Below are positions 36,755 through 46,678 of a DNA stretch of 64,000 nt, in pieces. The notes under the pieces are model-generated. The model saw nothing but the letters and a program-made list of their open reading frames with translations. It was not told the DNA's origin and did not search any database. Source of the stretch: Siphlonurus alternatus. Taxonomy: Eukaryota; Arthropoda; Insecta; Ephemeroptera; Siphlonuridae. Both the position numbers and the translations under genes were made by a program. Positions within the stretch are counted from its first letter, which is position 1. Every line of letters starts with the position of its first letter. The DNA lies in contig OX463783.1 in NCBI GenBank assembly GCA_949825025.1, positions 17,837,533-17,901,532 on the forward strand. The letters run 5' to 3'.

Positions 36755-37092
36755 ATGTAAACCTTGGCAAATTCACAAAAATTCTGTTTTTTTTTTTTTT
36801 TGAGAGGCAGATATTAGTGCCTATAAAAGCCATAGAAAAAATTTCAAAACAATTAACGAGCCGATTTTTTTTAATTAATTTATTTAATTTTCAGCATAGG
36901 GCCGGCTTTCCCATGAAAAAATTAATTAAAAAAAAAATCGGCTCGTTAAATTGTTTTGAAATTTTTTCTATCGCTTTTAGGCACTAATATCTGCCTCTCA
37001 AAAAAATTTCAGAATTTTTGTGAATTTGCTAAGGTTTACATGTTAATCAAATGGAGCTAAAAAAACAGCTGACCGACATTATCTCTACCTTA
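36755..37092. repeat. Foldback MITE with TTAAGGTAGAGATAA termini, copy 2
   Basis: Homologous to 9273-9632 over nearly its full length (GGCAGATATTAGTGCCTA, GAATTTTTGTGAATTTGC, CATGTTAATCAAATGGAGC). The right terminus is intact (TATCTCTACCTTAA) and the left terminus is missing, so the copy is truncated. Confidence 0.8.
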
Positions 37093-37910
37093 AGAGAATA
37101 GAAGAAAGTATTTAATATTTGAGTAAAAACGATCTGTGAAACTTTTTCAGTCCATAAATTTAGTGAAGTATATCATTAAAATTTAACTCGAGTTACATTA
37201 ATCAGCTATTTGAGTATAATATGTTAACTAGAATTGTATAAAGGAACTCGTGAACAATGCATGATAAATTCAAAATTTAATATGATCAGTTATATAACCC
37301 ACTCTGCCACGTTCTGATGTTTTTATATGGTTTTTTATAACTCTTTGATTGTCTGGTGTATTTTTTTTTTTTTTTTTTTTTAGTTATGTAACGTCGGAAT
37401 AAAAACTAGACATATATGACTTTACAAGGCTCAAAAAGAGAAAAAAATATACATATTGCATTTTATTACACTAACTAATAAAATCACAAGTTACGTGTTA
37501 TATAAGATTATTATATAACAATATATCTTACAATTAGTAATATCACATTATATTATCATATAATATTAAAATATTATATTCCATAAAATATAAAACCAGA
37601 AAACTCAATAACACAAAATGCTATTTGCATTATATAACAAAAAAAAAAAAAATCTTTCAAGTAAAATATAGGTAAATTATGGATTGTAAATTAATTAATT
37701 TAATTTAGAATAACAACACTTACGAAACAAAATTGCAACAATTGTTTTTAGTTTTACAGTAAAAAATATAATATATAGTTGTGAGTCTTTTATATAATAT
37801 ACATAAACTTGTTATATGTAATAGTTTGAATTCTTTTAAAGCTAGAATTAAAAATTTTGAATCGTACTAGTTATATCGATTGTTATATTTTGTGCTTCAT
37901 GTATAATATA
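37093..37910. other. AT-rich spacer, nothing recognised
   Basis: Homopolymer and TA runs only. GTTATATAAC occurs at 37289 and GTTATGTAAC at 37383. Confidence 0.5.
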
Positions 37911-38113
37911 CCGTCCCTCGTCCGCAATAATGAGCTATCTGCTCCACGATCTCGTTGCAATAATGAGCTGTCTGCTATTTTAAATGAACGCAATATTGAG
38001 CTATAAATCGGTATAAAATAAGGCTCGAAATTGCGCTCACCTGAGAGAGCAGACAGCTCATCATTGCAACGAGATCGTGGAGCAGATAGCTCATTATTGC
38101 GGAAACGGGACGA
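37911..38113. repeat. Foldback MITE, CGTCCCTCGTC family, copy 2
   Basis: CCGTCCCTCGTCCGCAATAA at the left is mirrored at the right (TTGCGGAAACGGGACG). Inner arms with GAGCTATCTGCTCCACGAT are nearly perfect. It is better preserved than copy 1 at 31537-31766. Two short open frames over it on opposite strands mirror each other and are not genes. Confidence 0.82.
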
Positions 38114-39141
38114 AGTACGCGCCCTAAAAAGTAAGTCCATCTCGATCTTTTGGTTGATTTTATTCAGACTATTAATACGTGATTATAATATTTTAATTCC
38201 TTCAATACGTAGCAAGATTCTTAAACTTGTAATTTTTTATTATAGGTAGTGGAACAACCAAATTCCAGTATTTTGGTGCCCTCTTCCCCCCCCCCCTCCC
38301 CCGGCAGGGTAAACACATATTTATGAGAGTGCTTCTCAAATTTCTGCCATTATAGCAACTGCCAATTGCTATAATACTGCTGAACCGATTTGTTGTGAGA
38401 AAAAAAAAATATTTCCAAGCGAAAATTGACAAATTAATTAGTGTTATTATAATTTTCTTTAAAGTTGCGATGCAAGATTTTTCATCAGTTGGTGTTGCAG
38501 CAATATTAAAAAAACGTTATTTTCCAAAACCATTATATTTTTTTTACATGTAGTTCAATTTGCCCCTACAAACTCGAGTACTGTAGTATGTGATCATTAG
38601 AGTTTTCTGTACCAACGAAAAGTTTTACACCCAATTCCATAAAGATGTGAGGTCTAACTTAAGCCAGGGTTAAGTTTGTTGATTTTGTGATTATTACAAC
38701 AATCAAAATACAACAATACAGTTAGATTAAAGTTAGAACTTGTCTATGCAATCGTCTGATAGACATTTTATGGTGTTATCGGTACTATATCATTAATATT
38801 GTATATAGAGTTGATAAACCTGTCATAAATTCTTAGTCAATTTATATAAGTATGGAGTTCAAACTATTTATTTATGGTATGATAATTCCTCAAGCTATAA
38901 CAGCATGCATTTGCCTGACGACGTATTACGTAATAACAGCAGCTGATTCCCCGCGCGCGTTTGTTCTCTCAATGCACGTGAGTTACACAAACCTCAGGAC
39001 TCAGGACAGCAGATAAGAAGTGTAATCACCGCGAACTTAGTTATTATACAAAACATCGCTGCAACCAAAATATTACAATAATGCATAGCGTCATTTTGAA
39101 GTAATATATATATTCTTTCGTGATTTTTTTTTTTTTGTCAA
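38114..39141. other. AT-rich spacer left of the LTR retrotransposon
   Basis: Nothing gene-like. Contains a C-rich run at about 38286-38301. The TATAC target duplication of the retrotransposon ends this stretch (39142-39146). Confidence 0.5.
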
Positions 39142-39146
39142 TATAC

Positions 39147-39456
39147 TGTAATATATGTTGTTTCTTCTCTACTCGGTATAATCCTGTCTACGAAATTAAA
39201 CAGTTGATTTACACTACAATATAATATACTTTTATTATATTTGTTGCACACGTTACAGTAATAGAAAATAGTTACTTGACTTCTCCTCACGGAGGCCCAG
39301 GAGAGAGTGATGATAGAGCCACCAGGTAGAAGGTGGCTAGTTTGGGAACCAACTCAGGTGAGGAGTGGGAGAGAAAGGAATGACGTCAAATGGAGAAGTA
39401 CAGGATAATAATATCGTGAGCGTAATAAAGTATTACGCTGATTGACGGATGTAACA
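39147..39456 (-). repeat. LTR (3' LTR of the minus-strand element)
   Basis: 310 bp, starts TGTAATATATG and ends GGATGTAACA on the plus strand, so the LTR has TG..CA ends on either strand. Matches the other LTR throughout by eye. Confidence 0.95.
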
Positions 39457-39470
39457 ATTCCTCCCTTTTT
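39457..39470 (-). other. Polypurine tract of the retrotransposon
   Basis: On the minus strand AAAAAGGGAGGAAT lies directly before the 3' LTR, the expected site and composition for plus-strand DNA priming. Confidence 0.8.
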
Positions 39471-39814
39471 GGCAAAACAAAACAATTGGAAACAGACAGA
39501 CCATAAGAAATTTCTTGGCTGCAAAATTATTATTAAAAATTGTTTTAAAACTGAATATCCTTTCAAAATTGAATTGTGTCCGATATGAACGTGACACCAC
39601 AAAGGATACTTGGAAAACACACTTGATTGATTCGACTTGAATCTTTAGTTTTACTGGTAGTTAGCAACCATAAAATTTACTATGAACTGCTGTATGAAGT
39701 TAACGTTAAATGAAGGGAGTGCAAACTTAACCCTAAAATTTAACATAAATTGAGGCTATGAAACCCATGAAAATTTTAAGTTACAACAAAAACAATCATT
39801 GAAATTTAGTGAAT
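39471..39814 (-). other. 3' untranslated region of the retrotransposon
   Basis: About 345 bp between the gag-pol stop and the polypurine tract. No env-like frame. A minus-strand open frame running through it into the LTR has no recognisable domain. Confidence 0.6.
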
Positions 39815-42800
39815 TTAGGATGATGGGTTCTGCAGTCGAGCGGAGCGCCTTGTTGCGGGCTCGGTTGTGCGAGCACGCTGCTTGCGCGCTCGCGGGGCCT
39901 GGGAGCTTGTAGGCTCTGGCGGCTCCGCGCGCGGCTTTGGCTCCTCGCGCGGCTTTGGCTCCGCGGCGGCGGTAAGCGGTGGCTCACCGCGCTCTACCAC
40001 CTGCGCCGTCCCTCCTGCAGTTGACCCACTGCCTCGCGGATCATTGTGGATATCATCTGAAACACTCGAATCAAAGTCTGAGTTTGGTTCGCTATGATCG
40101 CGAGTAGAACTCGACGATGTTGCTGCCTCCGCTCCGTTGTGATGATCGCTAATCTGTAATGCAGAACGGATCTGATCACAATGGCGCTTAACCACATGTC
40201 CGCTTTTTGTAATTATATGATAATTACGAGGTCCTTTCACAGTACAGATTTTTCCCGATGACCACTTGTTGCGGCCATTGTAATTTCGGTACCACACCGG
40301 ATCACCTACACAAAATTGACGTGATGGACTGTCTGATAAGACGCTGGCGAGTGCCTTTTCCTCCCTTTTTGGATTGGTGACACTAGCGGTGTACGGATGC
40401 AGCTTGTCTAGCATGTGGCGAAGCTTGCGCCCCATGAGAAGCTCGGCTGGGGAGACTCCCGTTGTCTCGCATGGTGAACAATGCAATGACAACAAAACAT
40501 TTGCGAGCTCCCTTCTCCACCACTTTGCTGGTACTTTTTGTAGCATCCCCTTGAATGTTTGTACCGCTCGCTCTGCTAGTCCATTTGATGCTGGCATGTA
40601 TTCCGCCACTCTATGGTGCTTGATCAGATTTGCTCGTAGAAACTCGGCAAAACCCTCTGAACGGAACGCTGGCCCATTGTCCGATACGATCTCGTCCGGA
40701 ATGCCGTGAGTAGCGAAGAGTTTCCGGAGTACCTGAATTGTAGTCTCCGCCGATAGCGATCCGCTCGTCTCCTCGACTTCAATCCACCTAGAAAATGAAT
40801 CTACTACCACCAAAAATGTTTTTCCAAATTTGGGGCCTGCAAAGTCGATGTGCAGTCGTGACCATGGTCTCGCGGGCACGGACCACGGTACAACGCTGGC
40901 TTTGGGAGGTGCGCGGGCGGTGCGACTACACTCGTCACAGCTTCGCGCTAACGTCTCGATGTCGTTGTCGAGACCCGGCCACCACACGTAGCTGCGGGCT
41001 ATCGCCTTCATCTTGACGATACCCTGATGTGTGCGATGTAGCTGTTGGAGAACTTTCTCTCTCAACACTGAGGGTACTATAACACGATCTCCTACAAGTA
41101 AACAACCTTTACTCACGGACATAGTTTTCATTCTAGCTTTGTACGGCGCACACTCGTCTCCGAGATCTCCGGCTGTCTCGTTGTGTAGCACGGCGCGCAT
41201 GACGCGCGACATCACCTTGTCGTTCTTTGTCTCCGCGACCATGTGCTCCACTGAGATCGGTGAGTCTGGCCTGGACTCCTCGATCAACAGGACTCCTGCG
41301 GGCTCCTTCTCGACGGTGTCATCGGACCCCTCTATTGGCAGTCGGCTGAATAAGTCTGCATTCGCGTGGTCCTTGCCTGGGCGATACTGCAATTTGTAAT
41401 TGTAGTTATTCAACCGTACACCCCAACGAATCATTCGCAGAGACATGACGTCAGGCAAAGGTTTGTTTGGTCTAAATAGACCAAGAAGTGGTTTATGATC
41501 AGTGAGTATGGTAAAGGTTGGTTGTCCACTAAGGTACATGTGAAACTTACGAATTCCAAAAATGATCGATAAAGCCTCTCGATCTATTTGTGCGTAGTTT
41601 TTCTCGCTTGGTCGGAGCGTCCTCGATGCATTGGCTACTGGCCGCTCCTGCTGGTTCGGAAGGACATGGGATAGTACTGCCGACACCCCATATGATGACG
41701 CGTCGCAGGCGAGCACGATGGGGAGCGTCGGGTCGTAGTGCATTAGCACGACGTCAGACGACATCACCTGCTTAACATAAGTCATGGCCCGCTCGTGTCT
41801 CTCGCCCCATTCCCATGCTTTACCTTTTTGCAGCAACTCGTACAAGGGCGTAAAAATTTCTGCTTTACGGGGTAAAAACCGGTCATAATAATTAATATAC
41901 CCTAGTACTGATTGTAATTGCTGCACATTGGTAGGGGACGGCATGTCTATCAGAGCTTCTACCTTCCCGCATGTAGGACTCACCCCCTCTGCTGAGATAT
42001 GGTAGCCTACGAAGTCCAGCTCTGTTACTGCGAACAGACATTTTCTGATGTTTACCCGTAAACCGACTGACTGAATGCGATCCAGCACGGCCCGGGTCCT
42101 CTCCCAGACTTCTTCTTTGGATCCTCCTTGGATGAGAACATCGTCGTAATATACACCGACGCCCTGTAGTCCTGCAAGCAGCTTATGCATGATCCTGAAA
42201 AATATTGCTGGTGCTGAGGACAAACCAAAAACCAGTCTGGCGGGTCTAAACAAGCCTTTGATGGTGTTGATGGTGAGAATCTTGGAAGTCTCCTCATCCA
42301 CTGTAATCTGTAAATAAGCCCTGGCGAGATCCAATTTGACAAAAAACTTTCCCCCCGCTAATTTATCTAATATTTGGTTGACTGTGGTCATGGGGTACAC
42401 ATCTTTCTTACACAATGGATTGACTGTCCCCGAGTAGTCTCCACAGACCCTCACGGTGCCGTCGTCTTTTACGACGTTCACCACTGGCGTGCCCCACTCT
42501 GAGGTTGGCACGGGGAAGTGCGACTCTTCCTCGACCAAGAGATCAAGCGCGGTGTTCGCGTGGCTCTCCTTGGCATAGGGTACTTGCCTCGGTGGTAGAA
42601 ACACAGGTTGCGCACCTTCCACAAGCTCGATGTGCGCGGGCTCTCCGGTGTACTTGCCCAGACCTGGTTTGAACACGTCCTCGTAGCCCTTCAGCTCCAC
42701 GGGCAGTCGTCCCTGGCTGGTACCCACGAGATTGACATTTCCTGGGAATTGCACAGAAATATTTAGCATACTGAACCAATTGCGACCTAAGAGGTTTGGG

Positions 42801-44242
42801 CCAGGGTACTTCATTACGACCAATGTTTGATCATACTTTTTATTTTCAAAGTTCACTTGAACTTGTACAACTCCAGCAATTGCAAGTTTTTGCTTAGACC
42901 ACGTCTGTAAATTTAAATCACAAGTTTGTAATTCATTATTTGACCAAAATTTTTTAAAAGTATCAAACCCAATTAGTGTGTGACCTGCGCCCGAATCGAT
43001 CTCGAAACGGATTGCATGTTTGTCCACACTCAATGTTAATTTGTACTCCGACACTTCGGTACCCATAGTTGCATACAGATACGACGCTGGTGTGTCGGTC
43101 ACGGCGGTGGTGCTTGCCCGAGGCTGCTCCTCGCAGTAGTGAGCGTGCTGCTGCCGCCCCCGCCCTCGGCTACCTCCTCGACCCCTAGAACTCGAAGTGG
43201 GCGTGGCGTCCTTCTTCTTTTCCGGTTCCTTACTCCAGCAAGCTCTATCGGAGTGACCAGTCTTACCGCACCCTGCACAAACACTATTCTTGTATCGGCA
43301 ATTGGCTGACACGTGATTACTGAAACCACAACGATAGCATGACTTTCGCTGCTTAGCTTGCTGTTGGTGCGTGCGAGCTGGCGTGACGTCACGCTGCACC
43401 GCTGCCGCATTCCTCTGATGACCTTGGCCTTGCTGGCCCAGTGTTACTCGGTGCACATTCCTCTCTCCGGTCACCTGGCCTCCCTGGAAACTCAACACGT
43501 CATTCCTTGCCGCCTCCGCCGCCAGCGCCCGTTGCTGCACCTTGGCGAAGGTCAAGTCTGGAATCTGAAGAATTTGTTCTTTAAGTTTCCTATCTCTCAA
43601 ACCTTTCAAAACCTGTCCAAGTAAAGCCTGTTCAAGATTTTCGAACTGACAATGTTCACTAAGCCCGTTCAACTCAGCCAAGAATTGTGAAACTGTCTCA
43701 CTTTCATTTTGTACACGACCCCAAAATTTGTCTCTTTTTACCCACATGTTAGGTTTTGGATCATAAAATTTTGCAAGGGTTTCTACACACTCCTCATACG
43801 TTAAATCAGTAGGCTTTCTAGGAATTGAAAGAGTTCTGAGCCTGAAATAAGCCTCTGTGCCCATTACTGTTAGCAAAGTACTTTTCCTACGTTCCGGGTC
43901 TGCAATGCAATTTGATTTGAAAAATTCCTCAAGTCTTTCGATGTAAATTTCCCAAGTTTCAACACCCTCCGGTACGTATTCATAAGTCTTTCCTACTTTA
44001 ACGTTAGTTGCCCCCGCAGTTTGCTGCTGTGTAGGCATAGGAATTGTTCCTAAATTAGCTAAAGCAAGAAAACTTTTCACCAAGTCCGCAGTTGCAGCTT
44101 CTCTCGCTGCTTGTTCTTGTTCTGCTTTTTCTCGCGCCTCGCGAGCCCAGCGTTCAGACTCGGTTTCTGTTGGTGGCGCCATTCCTGCTTCTAGGTCTTC
44201 AAATCTTGTAAAAACACGCACAGGAGGTACCTTGTCACTCAT
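39815..44242 (-). CDS. Gag-Pol polyprotein of the Ty3/gypsy-type element
   Basis: A single frame of 1475 residues with no stop or frameshift. The frame is open two codons further, but that codon is GTG, so I start at the ATG at 44242 (MSDKVPPVRVF). Domains in order: gag capsid-like region; two CCHC zinc knuckles (about residues 300-340, both C-x2-C-x4-H-x4-C); aspartic protease with DSGA (about 415); reverse transcriptase with the YYDD catalytic box (about 698); RNase H (DASS, about 848); integrase with an HHCC zinc-binding module (about 1050-1090) and the catalytic D, D, E residues (in DFAG, SDNGP and LAERA; about 1135-1227). The C-terminal tail is Pro/Arg/Glu-rich, with no chromodomain recognised. 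Gag and Pol share one frame, so no recoding site is needed; stoichiometry must be set by processing. All catalytic residues checked are present. Confidence 0.95.
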   Translation of the reverse strand: MSDKVPPVRVFTRFEDLEAGMAPPTETESERWAREAREKAEQEQAAREAATADLVKSFLALANLGTIPMPTQQQTAGATNVKVGKTYEYVPEGVETWEIYIERLEEFFKSNCIADPERRKSTLLTVMGTEAYFRLRTLSIPRKPTDLTYEECVETLAKFYDPKPNMWVKRDKFWGRVQNESETVSQFLAELNGLSEHCQFENLEQALLGQVLKGLRDRKLKEQILQIPDLTFAKVQQRALAAEAARNDVLSFQGGQVTGERNVHRVTLGQQGQGHQRNAAAVQRDVTPARTHQQQAKQRKSCYRCGFSNHVSANCRYKNSVCAGCGKTGHSDRACWSKEPEKKKDATPTSSSRGRGGSRGRGRQQHAHYCEEQPRASTTAVTDTPASYLYATMGTEVSEYKLTLSVDKHAIRFEIDSGAGHTLIGFDTFKKFWSNNELQTCDLNLQTWSKQKLAIAGVVQVQVNFENKKYDQTLVVMKYPGPNLLGRNWFSMLNISVQFPGNVNLVGTSQGRLPVELKGYEDVFKPGLGKYTGEPAHIELVEGAQPVFLPPRQVPYAKESHANTALDLLVEEESHFPVPTSEWGTPVVNVVKDDGTVRVCGDYSGTVNPLCKKDVYPMTTVNQILDKLAGGKFFVKLDLARAYLQITVDEETSKILTINTIKGLFRPARLVFGLSSAPAIFFRIMHKLLAGLQGVGVYYDDVLIQGGSKEEVWERTRAVLDRIQSVGLRVNIRKCLFAVTELDFVGYHISAEGVSPTCGKVEALIDMPSPTNVQQLQSVLGYINYYDRFLPRKAEIFTPLYELLQKGKAWEWGERHERAMTYVKQVMSSDVVLMHYDPTLPIVLACDASSYGVSAVLSHVLPNQQERPVANASRTLRPSEKNYAQIDREALSIIFGIRKFHMYLSGQPTFTILTDHKPLLGLFRPNKPLPDVMSLRMIRWGVRLNNYNYKLQYRPGKDHANADLFSRLPIEGSDDTVEKEPAGVLLIEESRPDSPISVEHMVAETKNDKVMSRVMRAVLHNETAGDLGDECAPYKARMKTMSVSKGCLLVGDRVIVPSVLREKVLQQLHRTHQGIVKMKAIARSYVWWPGLDNDIETLARSCDECSRTARAPPKASVVPWSVPARPWSRLHIDFAGPKFGKTFLVVVDSFSRWIEVEETSGSLSAETTIQVLRKLFATHGIPDEIVSDNGPAFRSEGFAEFLRANLIKHHRVAEYMPASNGLAERAVQTFKGMLQKVPAKWWRRELANVLLSLHCSPCETTGVSPAELLMGRKLRHMLDKLHPYTASVTNPKREEKALASVLSDSPSRQFCVGDPVWYRNYNGRNKWSSGKICTVKGPRNYHIITKSGHVVKRHCDQIRSALQISDHHNGAEAATSSSSTRDHSEPNSDFDSSVSDDIHNDPRGSGSTAGGTAQVVERGEPPLTAAAEPKPREEPKPRAEPPEPTSSQAPRARKQRARTTEPATRRSARLQNPSS

Positions 44243-44261
44243 AAGCACTTTGCATAGTCAC

Positions 44262-44279
44262 CTTTTAACTCGTCGCCAC
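44262..44279 (-). other. Candidate tRNA primer-binding site
   Basis: The minus strand immediately after the 5' LTR reads G then TGGCGACGAGTTAAAAG. TGG complements the universal tRNA CCA 3' end. The matching tRNA was not identified. Confidence 0.6.
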
Positions 44280-44589
44280 TGTAATATATGTTGTTTCTTC
44301 TCTACTCGGTATAATCCTGTCTACGAAATTAAACAGTTGATTTACACTACAATATAATATACTTTTATTATATTTGTTGCACACGTTACAGTAATAGAAA
44401 ATAGTTACTTGACTTCTCCTCACGGAGGCCCAGGAGAGAGTGATGATAGAGCCACCAGGTAGAAGGTGGCTAGTTTGGGAACCAACTCAGGTGAGGAGTG
44501 GGAGAGAAAGGAATGACGTCAAATGGAGAAGTACAGGATAATAATATCGTGAGCGTAATAAAGTATTACGCTGATTGACGGATGTAACA
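44280..44589 (-). repeat. LTR (5' LTR, promoter side of the element)
   Basis: Second 310-bp LTR. On the minus strand it precedes gag-pol by about 40 bp, so transcription should start here. Confidence 0.95.
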
Positions 44590-44594
44590 TATAC

Positions 44595-45681
44595 CAATAC
44601 TGCTTACTCTCAAAAAATGGATCAAGAAGAACTCAATACACCAAACAAAAATACCAATAACAGATAAAATACAATTTATTTTTAAAACAGAATCAATATG
44701 AAATTCATCAATAAGCAATAATGAGAACTACGATATATTTTAATTAAAAGTATGACGCATTTCAATTAACTTTATTAAAAAAAAAATTAATGACACAAGT
44801 GCGTCATCTGAGTTGACTTCAGCCGTATTTAATTATAAATAATAAGTTTGTAGCTTCTTCTTTTGTTTAGAATCGACGAAGAAAATAAAATATTTAGTAA
44901 AATTGAATTTATTTTACAGTGGCTTATTTACTATTGAGGAACAAAAAAGTATAAGGCATTGGCATGCTATTAGAATTACTTTTAATTTGATTCTGATATT
45001 AGCTGTGTAATCATTCATAATTTACTTTTATAAGAGTATAACCTCTTCTGTACATTATAGAGTATATACCTGAACTATAAAGTACTCTACACAAGTGTAC
45101 AGTTGTCGCTCAAGAAAATTTCCCTCACCAATAGATATAGTAATAGCAGATATTGATACAACAATAGATTTATTGATGAAATTTTCCAAGGCAAAAATAC
45201 ACACAGAACGAACTGTGTTGCAATAAACTGCGTTACATCATCAACAATTTAATATTTTACTTCAGGTACATGCTTATATTTTACATTTTTTTACAGCACG
45301 TATCATGTTAGTGTAATGAAATTTTATATGATTTTTTTTAAGAGTAATAATTTAAAAAAGGTGTCTCTCGTTTTATAAAAACAACTTTTTTTGCAGGTGC
45401 AAAGTTAACTTGCAGAATTACTTTGATGTTCATAAAAGAAAATTAATCATTTCGGTCTCCAAGTAAAATAAACGAAGGTCAACTTCAATATTAGAGCTGC
45501 CCACGCAATTTTTCTGTAGTTTTGTTAGCAAATACATGGAGGTCGTAGGAGAATCAAGCATTGCAGTATACAGATGGTTCGATTGATTCTTGACGCATAA
45601 ATTTACTGTGCAAATTACAAAGATACTTTGTATCTCTGATACAATGTAATTTATATAATGTACTGAAAAGTTGAAAATTAT
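44595..45681. other. AT-rich spacer
   Basis: No gene seen. Contains a diverged relative of the GTCGTCGC foldback family at about 45095-45200. Confidence 0.5.
45095..45200. repeat. Diverged GTCGTCGC-family foldback, copy 3
   Basis: The left part TGTACAGTTGTCGCTCAAGA then AAATTTCCC matches the family's left arm. The right arm (AAATTTTCCAAGGC) pairs only weakly. Confidence 0.4.
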
Positions 45682-46127
45682 TACAGTCAACCGGGGTAAC
45701 ATTGAAGGGTTTTTACTACCTTTCTGATCATAACTTTTAAAAAAAAAATATCTGGCAAATAAAAAAATTACCAGTTGTGTAACTTAGCTAGAGATGTCTA
45801 AAAATGTTTGCAAAATTTTTTTGCCCCAATTATTAACTGTAAAAAAAAATTAAAACAAGCCCTTCAAAGTTACCCCGGCAATGGGGTAACATTGAAGGGC
45901 CTTGCGGACACTTATATTCAAGCAACTTAAAAGTGTAATTTTTTTTATTAATGTGTCCTACCATGTAATTTACTGTTCTGGACATATTTTTCAGTAACTT
46001 AGTATCATATTAAACCATTATTTGCAGTTAATTAAAGGTTAATTAGATAATTAATTACAGTAATTAATTAAAATCCTCCAAATATTTTAAACATTCATTT
46101 TATTTATTTATTTTTCTCTCTCTGAAC

Positions 46128-46304
46128 ATATTGGGGGGCATTCACAAAGCACTTTAACCCCAACTTTAGCCCCAAGTTTTATCCCTGGTACTAAACATGG
46201 TGCTAAACCAGGGGCTAACCATGTCTAGCTCCTAGTTTAGTACCAGGGATAAAACTTGGGGCTAAAGTTGGGGTTAAAGTGCTTTGTGAATGTCCCCCAA
46301 TATT
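46128..46304. repeat. Foldback MITE, GGGGCATTCACAAAG superfamily, variant copy nested in the 2.6-kb element
   Basis: Nearly perfect arms of about 80 bp begin ATATTGGGGGGCATTCACAA and carry CACTTTAACCCCAACTTTAG and TTTTATCCCTGGTACTAAA. The terminal GGGGCATTCACAAAG block matches the 1763 and 61442 copies but the inner sequence differs. Confidence 0.85.
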
Positions 46305-46635
46305 GTGTCATATATGTTTACAAACATTAATAATTTTATAAGAATGCAGAAGAATTTAAAAAGTTAAGTTGAAACTTTTTAGAAATTTCTTCTCTTCATG
46401 TTCAGGCTTGAACTGGCATCATTTCCGGAATAGTATTCGGATGGTTAACAGAGAACTTGAAGTCCTTGGTCAGTTGGCTGTTCAATTATGAACATAATAG
46501 TTGAACCATTTTGAATTTCACAATACATCTTCTTTAACTTGACAAGCAGATAAGTTCCAGAGGTGAAGCCTCAGTTCCGTCGCTAAGTCGCTAATCCCAG
46601 TGACGATCTCACTTGTCAGTTGTAGAGAGGGTCAT

Positions 46636-46636
<1 letters not shown>

Positions 46637-46677
<41 letters not shown>
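46637..46677. repeat. Poly(T) tract, about 41 nt
   Basis: Uninterrupted T run inside the 2.6-kb element. The adjoining minus-strand frame merely reads it as poly-lysine. Confidence 0.9.

Positions 46678-46678
<1 letters not shown>

Larger units (their letters stand above)
39147..44589 (-). mobile_element. Complete Ty3/gypsy-type LTR retrotransposon
   Basis: 5443 bp, transcribed on the minus strand. Two 310-bp LTRs (39147-39456, 44280-44589) appear identical base for base. The element is flanked by a 5-bp target duplication TATAC (39142-39146, 44590-44594). A purine tract abuts the 3' LTR and a candidate primer-binding site abuts the 5' LTR. One uninterrupted gag-pol frame lies between. No envelope frame is present. 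The order protease, reverse transcriptase, RNase H, integrase is Ty3/gypsy (Metaviridae) order; the Mag/K02A2.6-like lineage is my best guess. Intact ORF plus identical LTRs indicate a recent, possibly still active insertion. Its GC content is clearly higher than the flanking DNA. Confidence 0.96.

Noticed and set aside
39867..43624. Many plus- and minus-strand open frames within the retrotransposon
   Set aside because: They are shadows of the GC-rich gag-pol frame in other frames.
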